This document shows positions 1-12,600 of a stretch of DNA of 64,000 bases, one piece after another (the stretch's first letter is position 1; each line of letters opens with the position of its first letter). The translations under genes and the position numbers were made by a program. Origin of the DNA: Paragordius varius (taxonomy: Eukaryota; Nematomorpha); the NCBI GenBank assembly GCA_964247055.1, contig OZ176055.1, positions 2,914,001 through 2,978,000 on the forward strand. The letters are read 5' to 3'. The notes below the pieces were generated by a model. The model was given only the letters and a program-made list of their open reading frames with translations. It ran no database searches and had not been told where the DNA came from.

Positions 1-544
1 TTTTTTAATTATAGGCAAAAATGCAACGCACTTACTTATGTGAGATATATCTGAATCAAATATGGACATTTTCTTGACAATAAATTTTAATTGAGTGTTA
101 AAATATCAGTGTAGCATAGATTTTTTTCAAAAATGAGAACAAGGATATGCAAATAAGGCAACATTTATAAATGACTTAATTGATAGGTAGTATCATATAT
201 AATTTTCCAGTATTTGAATACAATGGTTATAACTATATCGCAATTCTTATAAAAAAAGATTTTACTCTGGTTAGAGAAATCAATTTCATCAAAATTTATT
301 ATCTCGTTTAGTTATATACATGATAATAATGATATAAGAAAATAAAATCAAGTAATCATCAAATGTAAACATTTTATTGAAAATGCATGTTTTTGGTATT
401 ACAAATTTCACTAGTGCCAAATTTAACATATATTAAATAGTATTAATATCGTCGTGATTCTTGATTTGCTTTTGTGCAGATATATTTTTTTGGTAATATA
501 TATAAAAATAAGTTGGTAATTTTGAGTGCGACTGTTATTATATC
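1..544. other. Intergenic, 3' flank of the first secreted-protein gene
   Basis: AT-rich sequence with no convincing coding exon. On the minus strand an AATAAA hexamer lies at 373-378, about 170 bases beyond the stop codon at 545, and could serve as the polyadenylation signal of the gene that ends there. Nothing else recognised. Confidence 0.4.
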
Positions 545-1525
545 TTATTTCCGGTATCCCAAACTTCCAGCAACATCGGCACTTTTAACGCTATCAAAAG
601 CTGCGTTTGTTCGAGAATAAATTTTGGGGTCATCTGGGTCAAGTTCTATGACTTTTTGCAATCCCTTTGACATTTGGTCGGAGAGAGCCTTGTTTTGAAG
701 GTGGGCCACCATTTTAGGTTGAAACTTTTGATCCTTAGATTTTTGCCAATCCAAGCCTCCAATTCCCCCAATACCGCCTAGCCCTCCAAGTCCTCCTATA
801 GCATTCCCAATCACATTGTCTCGGTTTGAGCAACAATCATCTTTTTTCTTGACAATCTTAATTATGTCTACACGGGCCCGGGTAGAATCTGTGGTGGAAC
901 TCCTAAAATTAAGAAATTTAACATTTAAAATATTTTATGTTATAACGTGCTGGTATAGTAAAATTACGGTTTATTTTAAATGATAATCTATTTTAATGGG
1001 AAATTATTATCACATATTTATATATATATATATATATAATTAGTATTTTTTAGTTATATAAGATATAAATAGATAGGATTATACTTCAAACTTAGGAGCT
1101 CACTAAAAAATAGTTAAAAATATAATAGTTTCTAAAAAAAATTTCAATATTTAAAAATATAAGAATTTGTAATAAAAATTCCAATTGCATATAAAAATTA
1201 AGCAACAAGACACTCACGTAGTGGTGGAAGACGTTGTATCCTTAATATATTTTCCAAATTTATAGCTTGGGATGACTTTGAAGGGGTTTTTCTTGCCTCC
1301 ACCGTAGCCTCCTCCACCAAAGCCACCAATTCCCCCGCCAATTCCACCTCCAAAACCGCCTCCATACCCTCCGCCAATCCCACCGCTAGGTTTTTTGGGA
1401 GGAGGGGGTGGCGGTTTCTTTTGTGGTTGTTGTTGATGACCGCCCCAATTTTGTTGTTGCCAATTGTTGGGTATGAGGTAGGGATTGACTGGGGTACAAC
1501 TTATTTCGATCAAAAAATGTGCAAT
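545..1525 (-). CDS. Secreted Pro/Gly-rich protein with C-terminal DDCC region (first exon not found)
   Basis: Two exons are clear: 1525-1218 and 902-545, joined by a GTGAGT donor and an AG acceptor in phase 2. The first begins right after an AG in the same reading phase (ATTGC...) as exon 2 of the paralogue at 3612-4805, so a short signal-peptide exon should lie upstream, but I could not place it between 1.5 and 3.6 kb. The protein starts IAHFLIEISCTPV, then has a Gln-rich patch, a run of six prolines between lysines, a GGYGGGFGGG-type glycine-rich repeat, KFGKYIKDTTSSTTT, a basic-hydrophobic stretch VDIIKIVKKKDDCC, and a second Gly/Leu/Ile repeat (GGLGGLGGIGGIGG). This composition suggests an extracellular structural or adhesive protein; no known family is recognised. 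The shared splice phases and the K-x-DDCC block tie it to its divergent neighbour. Confidence 0.6.
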
Positions 1526-1604
1526 CTATAATATATAATATATATATATATATATATACAAATGAATAATATGTATTGTATCGATAAATAGACAGTTTAG
1601 AGTC

Positions 1605-1775
1605 ACTTTTATCCTTTTTCTATAAAGGGTTAGTACTTAAGTGGCACTAGGACTTGTAAAAGCTTTAACAATCGTCTGCCCAGGACTGACAGTTATAATG
1701 GAAAATTGCGTTAAACTCTGGTACACCGCACAGTGTAAGAGTTCGGCGCACTACCTACTCACCATTCATTAAATG
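1605..1775 (-). repeat. tRNA-derived SINE copy
   Basis: Matches the copies at 10411-10577 and 45601-45790. On the minus strand the head has a tRNA-like A box (GTAGGTAGGGCGC-type in the better copies) and a degraded B box; the body carries the family's TGTCAGTCCTGGGCAGACG-type block and an AAGTACTAACCCTTTATA tail. This copy is more diverged than the 45.6-kb one. Confidence 0.6.
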
Positions 1776-3611
1776 AATTATGTAATATTTTTTGTTTATG
1801 ATACCACTAAAGGTATTTAGGATAAAAAATAAAGAATTTAAACAAATTAACCCCTAAAAATAAGAGATAAGCGGTTAATAAAAAAATCAAATTTTTGATA
1901 TTATTTTATTACCACGCATATAGAAGCGAATAGGATAAATCTTAATCGATCCATTGTTGATTTAATGTATTTGTTGGTGGATAAAACAAAATTAAATGGA
2001 GATTTATTTTAAAGTATTTTTTTCACAAGAGAAAATTTAAATTTAATGAGGAATGACTCTTGTGATTTGCTTTTATAGCAAGGAAAAAGTTGCAATTTAT
2101 TTGTTGCAATTATTTTTCTTAATTAACAATTTATAGTGTTGATTAAAATAATACACCTACAATTATACATTCTTAAGGAAAATGGTTACATTTTTGTAAT
2201 CATATCATATCGAAATATATAACTAGGTAAATGAATTAAGAAAAAATAGGGTTTATGGTACTTGTGTATGTACCCACTTGTAACACTCTCGCAAAAAAAG
2301 ACGCCGTACTCTCTATATATATATAAGGAAATTAATATATAATGGTAAACGGAAAAACATTACATATTTAATTAACGAAACCGGGAACTGACTGACTATA
2401 ATTTTTTTTCTCCTACGTTAAATGAAAAAAAAAACACAATCACAAGTAATATAATTTTTATTTTCACTTTTTTGCTGATTTGATCATGCAGGTACAAGAT
2501 GGTACATATATTGTTTTCAATACCGCCCCATAATTTAAACATATTATTTTCCTATATTGTTGATATCACATATATATAATGATAAAAGGAAAAACTTGAA
2601 TAAAATCTTCTTCCTGGTATGATAATTTAAAAAAAACTTAATATTTGTAAAATATATTATGAAATAATCAATTTCTTCTTTCCTTCCTTCCCTTTCCTAC
2701 CTACTTACACATAATGTTTGGGGGAATAAGGCAAAATGGTACATAATGGTACAACATAAATGTCGATTAATTAACAAACAACTAAACTCGATTTGCAATT
2801 GAGATGAGTGTTATATGGTACCATCTTACAGCCGCCCATTTTTTATCAATCAACGTTTCCATTACACCCTATACCCCATTTTAGGGTAATTAATATAGAG
2901 TGGGAAGATAGAGTTGTACCTGGCAGTTATACTAATGTCACCAGTTGACACGGACATAAAATTTAGTTAGGATTTGCTTACCCTACTCCTATGAAGAGTG
3001 CTAATTTGTACAATTTAAACAATCTTACAATGTCTCTCCCTTCATTCGTACCAGAGAGAGAAAAGTAGGGGTTAGGATTTAAGATTAAAGACGAGATGAC
3101 CCCCTAAACATATATATGTATATATCATAGATTCGTTTATATAATTAGTATACAAAAATGAACTTTTTCCTTTTCCAATTCTCAAATATGTTTGCATAAA
3201 TTAATTTTATTATATTTTACTTACCCATGCAGTAATGACAGAGTAAATGTTAATATAATAATTTTATTTTTAATTGATTAATTAATATTGTTCAATAATA
3301 AATGTGTGTATAAAACACAATTTACCTAAACTTAAATCGCATCGCATATATCACATATATATAGATAGAACTTTACCTTAAAATCAATATAACAGATATA
3401 GTATAATTAAATAAATTAAAAAATATTTATCAATAAAAAACGAACGGTATAAAAGTCTCATCAAACTTTTAATAATTTATTTATCAATAATTATTAATTC
3501 ACTTCTCACATTTTTTTAATTCCTAATCTTCTTAATTCTACCTTTTTAAAATTATCCTTTCCATTTGGTGTTCTTTGAGTTGTCTTAAATCTAAAAACAA
3601 TTACACTGAAA
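1776..3611. other. Region between two divergent paralogous genes
   Basis: AT-rich sequence between the minus-strand gene ending at 545 and the plus-strand gene starting at 3612. It should contain both promoters and the missing first exon of the minus-strand gene. Short repeats such as ATGGTACA (around 2490-2760 and 2815) recur, but no element boundaries are visible. Confidence 0.3.
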
Positions 3612-4805
3612 ATGAATAAATCTTTTGTTGGATTATTCCTCATAGTTATGGTATATTATTATGTAATAAAATAAAGCATCGTTTAATACTAAACAGGTTT
3701 AAAATCATTCATATATTTTGGGTTAAATTTTTCACGTCTCTCCCAAACAATTTATTAGTTTCCAAATTAATTTTTTATTTTTTTAGTTTAATTTTATTTT
3801 TAAAAATAATCGAAAAAAACCGATTAAAATATATTTGATAGATTGCGGTTTGTGCAGCTTGGCCCAAACAACCAATCATTTCTAAAAAGATTGCGGCCCC
3901 TAAATACAGGTTCAAACAGTACATATTGGTCCCTAGTACAACTTATTCATCAACCACCTCTTCAACTTACTCGTAAGTATCCTTTGTTTATTAATATTAT
4001 AAAACTCAAAAAATATTTTTTGTTATCTGAAATTCTATAACTAAAAGTGTAATAATCAGTATTAAGTAATCACGATTAAAGATTTATTGTTTGAAAAAGA
4101 TAAAAAATTATAACTGAGTACAAGTGCATTCGATAACTAGGTTAATCTATTACTAATTCATTCTTATAAATTCCATAGATAGTAAAAAATTCAAACAATA
4201 TTTAATTAATTTTCTCTGATATAAAAATTGCTAAATATTTTAAATGGATATATTTGGCGAACGAAAATTTGTGTATTAGATTAAATATAATTTGGCATTT
4301 TATTTTTAGAATAATTGAAATAATTAATTTATAAAAATAATGAAATTCGTTAAAATTTGATTATATTTCGCCTTCGTTCCTCAAGACGTTTTTAAATATT
4401 TTTATTTTGTTGACAAATTTATAATTTTATATCGCACTAAAGCGCGCATTAATTCCCTAAAAAATTATTATGGTTTTTTTCGAAGGCAAGGAAAATATTT
4501 GATTTAAATACCGTATAAAATAATTTTATAACATCTGTTTTTTAAAACATAGAACGAAAGCTCCTATCCTCCTAAACATTATCCGCAAAGTTGTTAAAGA
4601 TGATTGTTGCGATGGAAACGGCGGTCCCAAGAACGGAGCTAAAACAGGGGACGAGACCGTTGTTTTCTTACAACAAAGAGTGAAGGCTGAATCAGCCGTT
4701 GATAACGGAAGAATCCGAAAGAATATTATCTTGGTTGAAGGGGATAATGGGAATGGTCGAGGCAAAAGTAGTGACAACAAAGATAAACTTTGGGGCAAAA
4801 AATAG
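3612..4805 (+). CDS. Small secreted protein with C-terminal DDCC region, 140 residues
   Basis: Three exons: 3612-3650, 3842-3972 and 4553-4805, with GTATAT and GTAAGT donors and AG acceptors, phases 0 and 2. The start MNKSFVGLFLIVMIAVCAA is a textbook signal peptide with probable cleavage after CAA; it only appears once the first intron is removed, which supports the gene model. The mature part begins WPKQPIISKKIAAPKYRF, continues KQYILVPSTTYSSTTSSTYS, then APILLNIIRKVVKDDCCDGN, and ends in a Gly/Asn/Lys-rich tail. KYRFKQYI, the Ser/Thr stretch and the VKxDDCC block match KFGKYI, TTSSTTT and VKKKDDCC in the gene at 545-1525, so the two are paralogues in head-to-head arrangement. An AATAAA lies at 5055-5060. 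Function unknown; probably an extracellular or secreted structural protein. Confidence 0.7.
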
Positions 4806-6459
4806 AGATTATAAATTACCGAAATCTTTCAAAAACACCATATACTAGACACACCTTACAATTATATGGATATAAATTACCGCTAAATGTTTCATTGAAT
4901 GCAATATTGGTCTTATATATATATTATGCAAAATCATCCTTATTTTATAATGAGATTAATTTTATTTCATATTTGATATGTTGTTTCCGAAAAGTGTTGC
5001 ACTCATCATAATTATTCTATTTCTATAGCTTCAACCAAAGGTTTTTTTAAACTAAATAAACTAATAGTTATTTCATTCCATTACAATATTTAATGCACAA
5101 TCAAATATTTTTAAATAATAATTATGAGATATATTTATGGTTTTGAATTTTTCTGTATATAATATTATTAATAAATCCAAAATATAATAAATTATATAAC
5201 ATTTATGCTATGTGACGAAACTGAAAGATTATTATAATTACAAAACCCTATATTTAGAATTATTTTTTCTATATCCTTAGGAGGATCGAGGTTGCAAAAT
5301 GCTCAATAAGTTTTTAAAAACATACATATTAACTTATTTTTTATAATTAAAACGTTTATATAAAAATAGTCCTGATTCAAAATGGTGGTTAAAAACCCAG
5401 ATGATTATATTTCGGTAAATGAAATATCATGATTCTCAATTTTGGGACTTATAAAATTTTTGTTGCTCCAAATCGAAATCGCAAATCTAGCGAATATTAT
5501 ATTAATTTTTTGGTAAAGTATAATCCAATTTAGACCTTTTTGCTTGTAGGTGGCTATAAAATAAACTTTGAAAAACGAACAATTTTAATAAAAGAAAACT
5601 ATTTTTTTTTAAAAAACATGTACTTTACTTTATTTTGCATTCTTCATATAATTTTTTCTCTCTCATGGTACGCTTGGTGCCAAATCAATTGAGTTTTTCT
5701 GAATCCAAGTATGTTTATGGAGTTGTACCCGTTTTTTCCAAAAATGGTAAAGTAACATTGTTTAAAATTATACTGAAGTCCCGTCGAATAATTCCTAATC
5801 TACCCAATTACATCTATAAAACAAGAGTCAGGATTAAGTAATTAAACCTTTTGAGGTTGTTTAAATAATTTTACTCAGAAGTATGCGTTCTGATTGTAAA
5901 AGTTTAGCGTTCGTGATAACAGAGCCCTTTCTGAAACATATTTATCACCGGTTGAGCCATGTAATACGATTGGGACATAGTTGCGAGTTTAATACATTTA
6001 TTCAAACTGTTATGAATGTTTTTTGGCAAAATTGTAGTTTTCAAACAAATATGCCATTGGTTGTTGTAAAATGGCAGCAGAGATTTCTTTATTCTGGGTG
6101 AACTAACTGCTTGGGAATTCCTTATTACACATCATAAAATATTATTCTATGTTTCAAAATTATTGGCCTATATAGGACAAAATTAGCCTTATCCTCCTTG
6201 TCTGTGTAGATATTGGACATGCTCGTTGCAACATTTATATATTATTGCTAATGTTTTCCGTGATCCGATAACACCCAACAGCTTATTATTTTCACCATAG
6301 TTAATAATATTATGGCTTCTGCACAATAAATAAAATTGGTGCGGCGATGATTTAATTGGATACAACGTCCGGGAAAGATGTTAAGCGCTTGAAAATAATC
6401 TGCCAAATCTGAGTTATTATATTACTAAATCATTTATTTTATCAGAAATGTTTTCCACC
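4806..6459. other. Intergenic, nothing assigned
   Basis: AT-rich sequence. Short openings at 5635-5841 and 5883-6101 on the plus strand show no recognisable motif, no plausible splice partners and are within the length expected by chance at this composition. Confidence 0.3.
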
Positions 6460-6467
6460 CATTAAAC

Positions 6468-7827
6468 CAGTGGTACTCACCAAAAAAATTTTACGGGCCA
6501 AATAAAATTTATTTTTATTCGCGGGCAATGGCAAATATTCCATAGTTATGTGACACATATACACATATTTTTATTCTAATTCAGCACAATGAATTTTTGC
6601 GGATCGCATGTAAATCCAGCTAATAACTCTTTTCGCACCATTTAGTTTAAGAAAATTAAAATATTTTGATAATAATATTTACTTTGATAACCAATAATTT
6701 ACGAATTTGGATTCGCCTGATGACAGGCCAAATACGTCGTCAATATGATCATCGGTTAAGCGATTTTGTATCTATTCTTGACATACTTCATTTATGAAGT
6801 ATGCCGCCTCACATTTATAAGTTGGGGAAAAAGTTAGGATGAATTGATCAAATTGGAATCATTTTTAAATTTACGAATTTTTCAATGATATGCTCCTGAT
6901 CAAAACCGAAATTCTCAAGTAGCTTAATAATGGATATATCCATAAGCCATAGATTTTAAACGAGTTTTAAGCAATTTTAATATTTTTTTATTCTTGAAAT
7001 CTGAATTTCACCTCATTAAATAAAAATGATAAATAATTGTCTATTATTAAATTAATCTCCGCAGTAAGTTCCATATTTTTTTAAATGTTGGAAATATCTA
7101 GGAGAAAGCTATGGACATAATAGATTTTTCTTTCTAGTATAATTCCTTATTTTTATATTTTTCGTTTCTCATGATTTTCTGGTGATGGATCGTAAAATGT
7201 CTTACAATATTGTATTTTTAATAAATATGTTGTCCTTACATATATAGCAGGTAACAACATTTTATTTTAAAACAACAAAGAATTTTTCTTCCATTCTTTT
7301 TTAAAGAAGGGATTTCATCGGATAATTTGTTAGCATTAGATGTCATCCTTTGAATTTATGTTTAAATATTATGTAAATTTAAAAAAAAAATAGGAATATA
7401 ATTTTAATTATGCTATAAAAAACAGGTCGAAATTCGATGATGTTCTTTTGAAAAGTATTTTATGGGAATGAGTTATAAAAAAATGATGCAAGATAGCAAT
7501 GAAATTATGTATATGCAATTTTGGGTGAAAGGCTTGCTTAAATAAAAAAAGGAATGCAATTTCAAAATAGAAAAGAAAATATAATACAGAAACAGAAACA
7601 ACGTGTGCCAAAATTTTGAAATCATTTTAATGAAGGGAAATTTTTCTACATTTAAATTGGGTAAAAAATAAAAATTACCAAAATTAAATCTAAAGAAATA
7701 AATTGATATTAAAATAAGCGAAAATTCGTTTAATTTTAAAATTCATCAATAAAAAAATAATTTAAGTATCAATATGGTCATAGGGCAATTTTAAAGCACT
7801 CTTAGGGCCGAGGTTTGAGTACCACTG
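6468..7827 (-). mobile_element. Decayed hAT-type DNA transposon
   Basis: Ends are inverted repeats: CAGTGGTACTCACC at the left and GAGTACCACTG at the right, the CAGNGG start typical of hAT elements. Flanking 8-base direct repeats are cattaaac (6460-6467) and cattcaac (7828-7835), seven of eight identical, the expected hAT target-site duplication. On the minus strand around 6730-6830 a broken peptide reads CEAAYFINEVCQE then RLTDDHIDDVFGLSSG, which resembles the end of hAT dimerisation domains of the ZBED5/GTF2I-related type (YRNRLT-E-HL). The coding part is full of stops and frameshifts, so the element is dead. Confidence 0.7.
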
Positions 7828-7835
7828 CATTCAAC

Positions 7836-9392
7836 TATGGATATTATGTTTTAGTCTCCATTTTTTCCCCAGTTTCTTAGTTGAACCCTTAATTTGCTTT
7901 TCTTGACATTATTGTGTAGCTTTGTGTGCATTTTTATACTTCGAATTTATTTTTTTTATAAACCAGCCATCGGTATCGGCTTTGAAATCTTGTGAAAATC
8001 CCCATTTTTTATAATATTTTTTCACATCGCTCGACTAAGGTATTAAGCTTATGTAACTATTTTTGGAAAAAATTTGTATTTCATTGCAATAAATATTATA
8101 TTGATTAGGCTGAATTAGTAGGTTTTTATAATAACATCATCAAAATAATATACAAATCTATTAATAAATTGTTAACAAATCATTTAAGTTCATATTTCTT
8201 TTTGATTAATTTGAGGTTAGATTCAAACGAAAATATATTAATAAATAAATTTATTAATTTTGATGATGAATATTATATTGCCAAGAAATTTAGGATTTGT
8301 TTTTAAATCTTATATTGTGGATGCAAAATAAGGTCCCCTATCAGTTTCAAGATATTAGAAATATTATTATTTTTCAATATTGGATTTGTTTTTAGACCCA
8401 CTATCTTATGTTGCAAATAGAGGGCCGGTATTTAACGCTAGTAATTGAATGTGATCTTCTGTAGTCAGTATCATTGTGGCATTTGGATTATATGTAAAAT
8501 ATTGTCAGATTACTTATTTAAATATTTTTAAAATTATTAGGGTAAGCGAACCTTAATAACCTTTCACCAGTAGAGGATTCATTCCAACTTCATAGCGTTG
8601 GTCAATAGCTTTACCGATATGACTGATTCAATCTCCAGGAAATTCCATTTCCAATGGATTGGGGCTAATTAATTGAATAAGATTTTTTTAGAGATCATAC
8701 ATATATCAACTTCAGCTACAACAATCCAAAATTACTTCATGATATATAAATTCATTGATTGGAAAAAAAAGTTATGATAGTATGGCGGTAAAAAATTCCA
8801 TTTTAGGAACTCATGATTAAAAAATGCATTATCCTGTGGATTCAAATAACAACGCATCAGGCGTTTTTTGCTTCTACAATTTTAGTTTATCCAAATAAGA
8901 AATTAATGTACAAATTTATAAAATCCCTTGTAATGTGGAAAGTAAAATCATGCACATATACTCCGTTTATGCGCTTCAACTAGGCAATAAGATTAAAAAA
9001 AATCATATTGGGATTATTTTCACCAATCAATTAGTCCCTTCCAATGAGAACTTACTATATACAGTTAATATTATAAAAAGAGGGTCCTTTTAAATACACC
9101 CAGTAAATAGCTCAAAGGATAACTTTAAATTATGTAATATTCTATTCTAAACAAATTATGATTTACTTAAACGTGAGCCCTTGTTGATTAATCTGAAAAA
9201 AATTGTTAAATATGGTCCCTATTTATCGATATGGATACACATCCCGTATCAATCCAAAAAATGCGTGTGTTGACAAAACCAAATATGTTTTTTTCTTCAA
9301 TAACTAACGATAAAGATGAGATTTTAAAACTAAAAATAAAGTCGTTTCATTACTTAGCCTTTTCCATACGTAACGTATAATCATTTACTAAT

Positions 9393-9424
<32 letters not shown>
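7836..9424. other. Intergenic with a short direct duplication
   Basis: No gene seen. Two imperfect direct copies of about 50 bases (8289-8338 and 8383-8432) share GGATTTGTTTTTA and a GCAAA-TA-GG core. A (TA)n run lies at about 9399-9427. Confidence 0.35.
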
Positions 9425-9428
<4 letters not shown>

Positions 9429-9596
9429 GATGAACGGGCGTGGTTGCCAAGAGATTAGGGCGGATGATTTATGTTTTATGCATATGAGTTACGATTCTCG
9501 TAACTCTACGATTTAACATGCATGCCTGATCAGCAAGTCAAGAGTGAAAAACTAATTTAAGCCCTTAAGAAATAAATAAAAAAACTACAAAATATA
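9425..9596 (+). repeat. tRNA-related SINE, divergent copy, sense orientation
   Basis: Head reads GGGCGTGGTTGCCAAGAG then a B-box-like AGTTACGATTC; the end CTAATTTAAGCCCTTAAGAA plus an A-rich tail corresponds to the 3' end of the other SINE copies read on their minus strand. It lies directly after a (TA)n run and just beyond the UTP15 stop codon. More diverged or a different subfamily, so moderate confidence. Confidence 0.45.
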
Positions 9597-9612
9597 TATA
9601 TATTCCATTTAT

Positions 9613-12600
9613 TTATGTCGTAAAAAATTTATCAATCATTTCTAGCGTTTCGTGTGCATCTACCCGAACAGAAGAAATGGATGATTCAATGCTTAGGGGA
9701 GAATACATGGATGCCATATCCTTAGCACATCTCTCATTACGACCAAGTAAAGAGGTCAGTCTACCCAAAACTTGCGTCGCATATAATTGACAATCTATTT
9801 CATCGTTTTGACTTGCTTGTAAGTCATTTAGGAATGCAATGCGTTTATCTCGTGTGTTAGTGGATTCGTCCATATTAAATATTTGATTAATATTTTGAGG
9901 AGTGGGAATCATTTCTAGATCAATAGTGCCTAAATTTGGTTTATCCATTTGGAGATCGGATGCTAAACAATCAACAACCACATTGGCCACATCTATCAAT
10001 ATAGTAGCATAACGGGGATCATTGACAAATTTTAGGAGGAATGTTTGAAAGTTCTCCATTATACGCTGTCTCTCAGTTTTAAATGTGTTTTTACTCTCCT
10101 TCTTGGAATCATATATTTCTATTATAATGTTTAATTACCAAGAAAAAATATTTAAAATTAAATATATACAATTTATAGTTTCTTTTTTTTTAATTAAGAC
10201 AAGGGCTTAAATATCATAACATGTGAAAACTATAAAACTCGCCTGCTCAACAGTAATGATGGAGAGATTTAGTAATTTTGGGATTAGAACTCTAACCTTC
10301 AACACATATAGTGTGAGAGTCAGGCGCCCTACCTATTATACCCTCCCACCTACCAAAAAAGATAATATATATATAGAAAAATTAAAAAAAAAACATTCAT
10401 TTTAAAGTCTCTTTTTTCCTTTTTTATTAAAGGGTAATTAAATTGTATCCGGACTTGTGAAGGCTTTAACACTAGCCTGCCCAGGGCTGACAGTGATAAT
10501 GAAATGCGTAGTTCCGGGCTTCGACCTCAGAAACGCATGGGAGAGTCCGGCGCCTACCTACTATACCATCAAGCCTCTATATAAGAATAATTAAGCAGAA
10601 AATTTAAGTTTCAAAATCAAATTACCATTTTCATGTTCCATATAGTGATCATCCGCCATAGGATTTGATGTGTATAAATTGCACCATCGCCCAGTTAAAA
10701 CAGTTCGCAATTTATTGTGTCGTATAAGTTCACGGAAAAAACTTACCGTAATCTATGCACAAAGGCATACATGCAATATAAAATACATAAGGAAATCAAA
10801 AATTATATAACTAATGTGATAAAAATGTTTACTTGTGGATGCTTAATATTGCGTTCATATTTGCTAAATACTTTATCGAATGCTGCATTGAAATCATATT
10901 TCCGTAAAAATCGATCAAAATCTTCGACAGATGGTCCAGGTAGCCCCTTTTTTCGCTTTGGGTCCAAATTGATTGTCATATTATCCTAGAGGATTTGGTT
11001 ATTACATATACTTAAATAAATTTTTAAACAAACATTAAACATATATATTATGTGGCTTCTTACCTCAAGGAGAAAAACATTCGTTTCATCATTGACCTCG
11101 GCACCACTTATTAAACCAATTTCAAAATTGTTTCTGTCATTATTAAAACTGGGTTGAGTTTGCGACAACAAGGCATTATCTTTATCTATCAAAGTTGATG
11201 GCACATTGGAATCTTGATTTTCAAAATAACGTGTTAATCCCCCGTTAAATATGGGCGTTGGATTTGTGTTATGTAAGAGTTTTTGGGTCGATAACTCCAT
11301 TTTACGGCGTTTAGTTTGGGATGGTTCTTCGCTACGTTTTTGTGATATAGAGAGTAATCCTTCCGTCATTCCGACACAAATGTGCTCATCGTTTGGCTAA
11401 AAGTGTAATAAAATTTAAACTTAAACGCTACTTTTCTGAAATTATCACATTAAAAAATAATTGTCCTAACTATACTATTTATAGTTTCAATTCACCCTTG
11501 AACAATTCAAATTCACCCTAAAATAAATTATGTGTTTTTCAAGATTAAAAATTACCTATATTTTTTTATATTTTTAAAAAAATGTGATGTTTATTATTAA
11601 TATAATATTGAAAAAATAATAAACTATGCCATAAGAATATATTTATGATTAATGATGAATTACACTGGACAACAATTTTTTCTGCCACTCGAGTTTTTTA
11701 CATTTTTTGATATTTAGTATCATTCTAACAGTAAATCCGAAATAAAAATTATAACCCGATGGAAGAATTTTGTATAATTTTATTTTTTTGATTATGTTAT
11801 CAAAATTTTACTAAAAAATGTTTTTCTTTGAAAATATACAAGTAATGTCCATTTGTAATATATCATTCGAAAGAGTAATAAAAACTCTTTAAAATGCATA
11901 CTAAGTATTACATCGACAGTTAATATTGGACACAAAGAGCGACAAACGCGCGAAGCGAGAGCATTTTTTTTAATTATTATATTTTTAAAACTAATGGATG
12001 AAAATAGCTCAAACTTTGTTTAGATGGTGATGAATTTCCAAAAAAGATAATACAAGAAAGTTTTTATGATTAAAACATTTTTTTATTGCTTTTATGTTAC
12101 TCAAAACAGCCATTTTTAAGTTTTTTGTTTTTTAAAAATTACCATCTCATCAATATTTATTTATTTTCTTTACGAGGCTGATAATTTCGAAATTTTAAAG
12201 ATAAAAACAAAGTTTAAGGTATTTTTGATCTTTTATAGCCATTATGTAATAAATTTACAGTTATAACTATGCATTTTAGTATCTACTAGGTAAAATATTT
12301 ATGATGATAATAATTTTTATTAAAAAAATAACCAAAAGCTTTTTCAAACATTTTTTTTAAATTAAATACTAATATAACCCTAATAATTATATTAAAATAA
12401 TTTATATGATTTTCAAATTAGTTTGTCTGTAAAAATTTTTGACTTATTTAAGGATTGAAAATTTCGACCATTTAATTCCAAATAACTTTTACATCCGATT
12501 GATCTAAGTGACTTACTACCATTTAAAAGATGCAGTTTTTTGAGCTCTTTCGAATGATATAAAATACATGGCTTAATATTTAAAACTTTTTTTCTAAATT

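Noticed and set aside
5635-6101. Two plus-strand openings of about 70 codons
   Set aside because: No motif, no splice partner, composition like flanking DNA.
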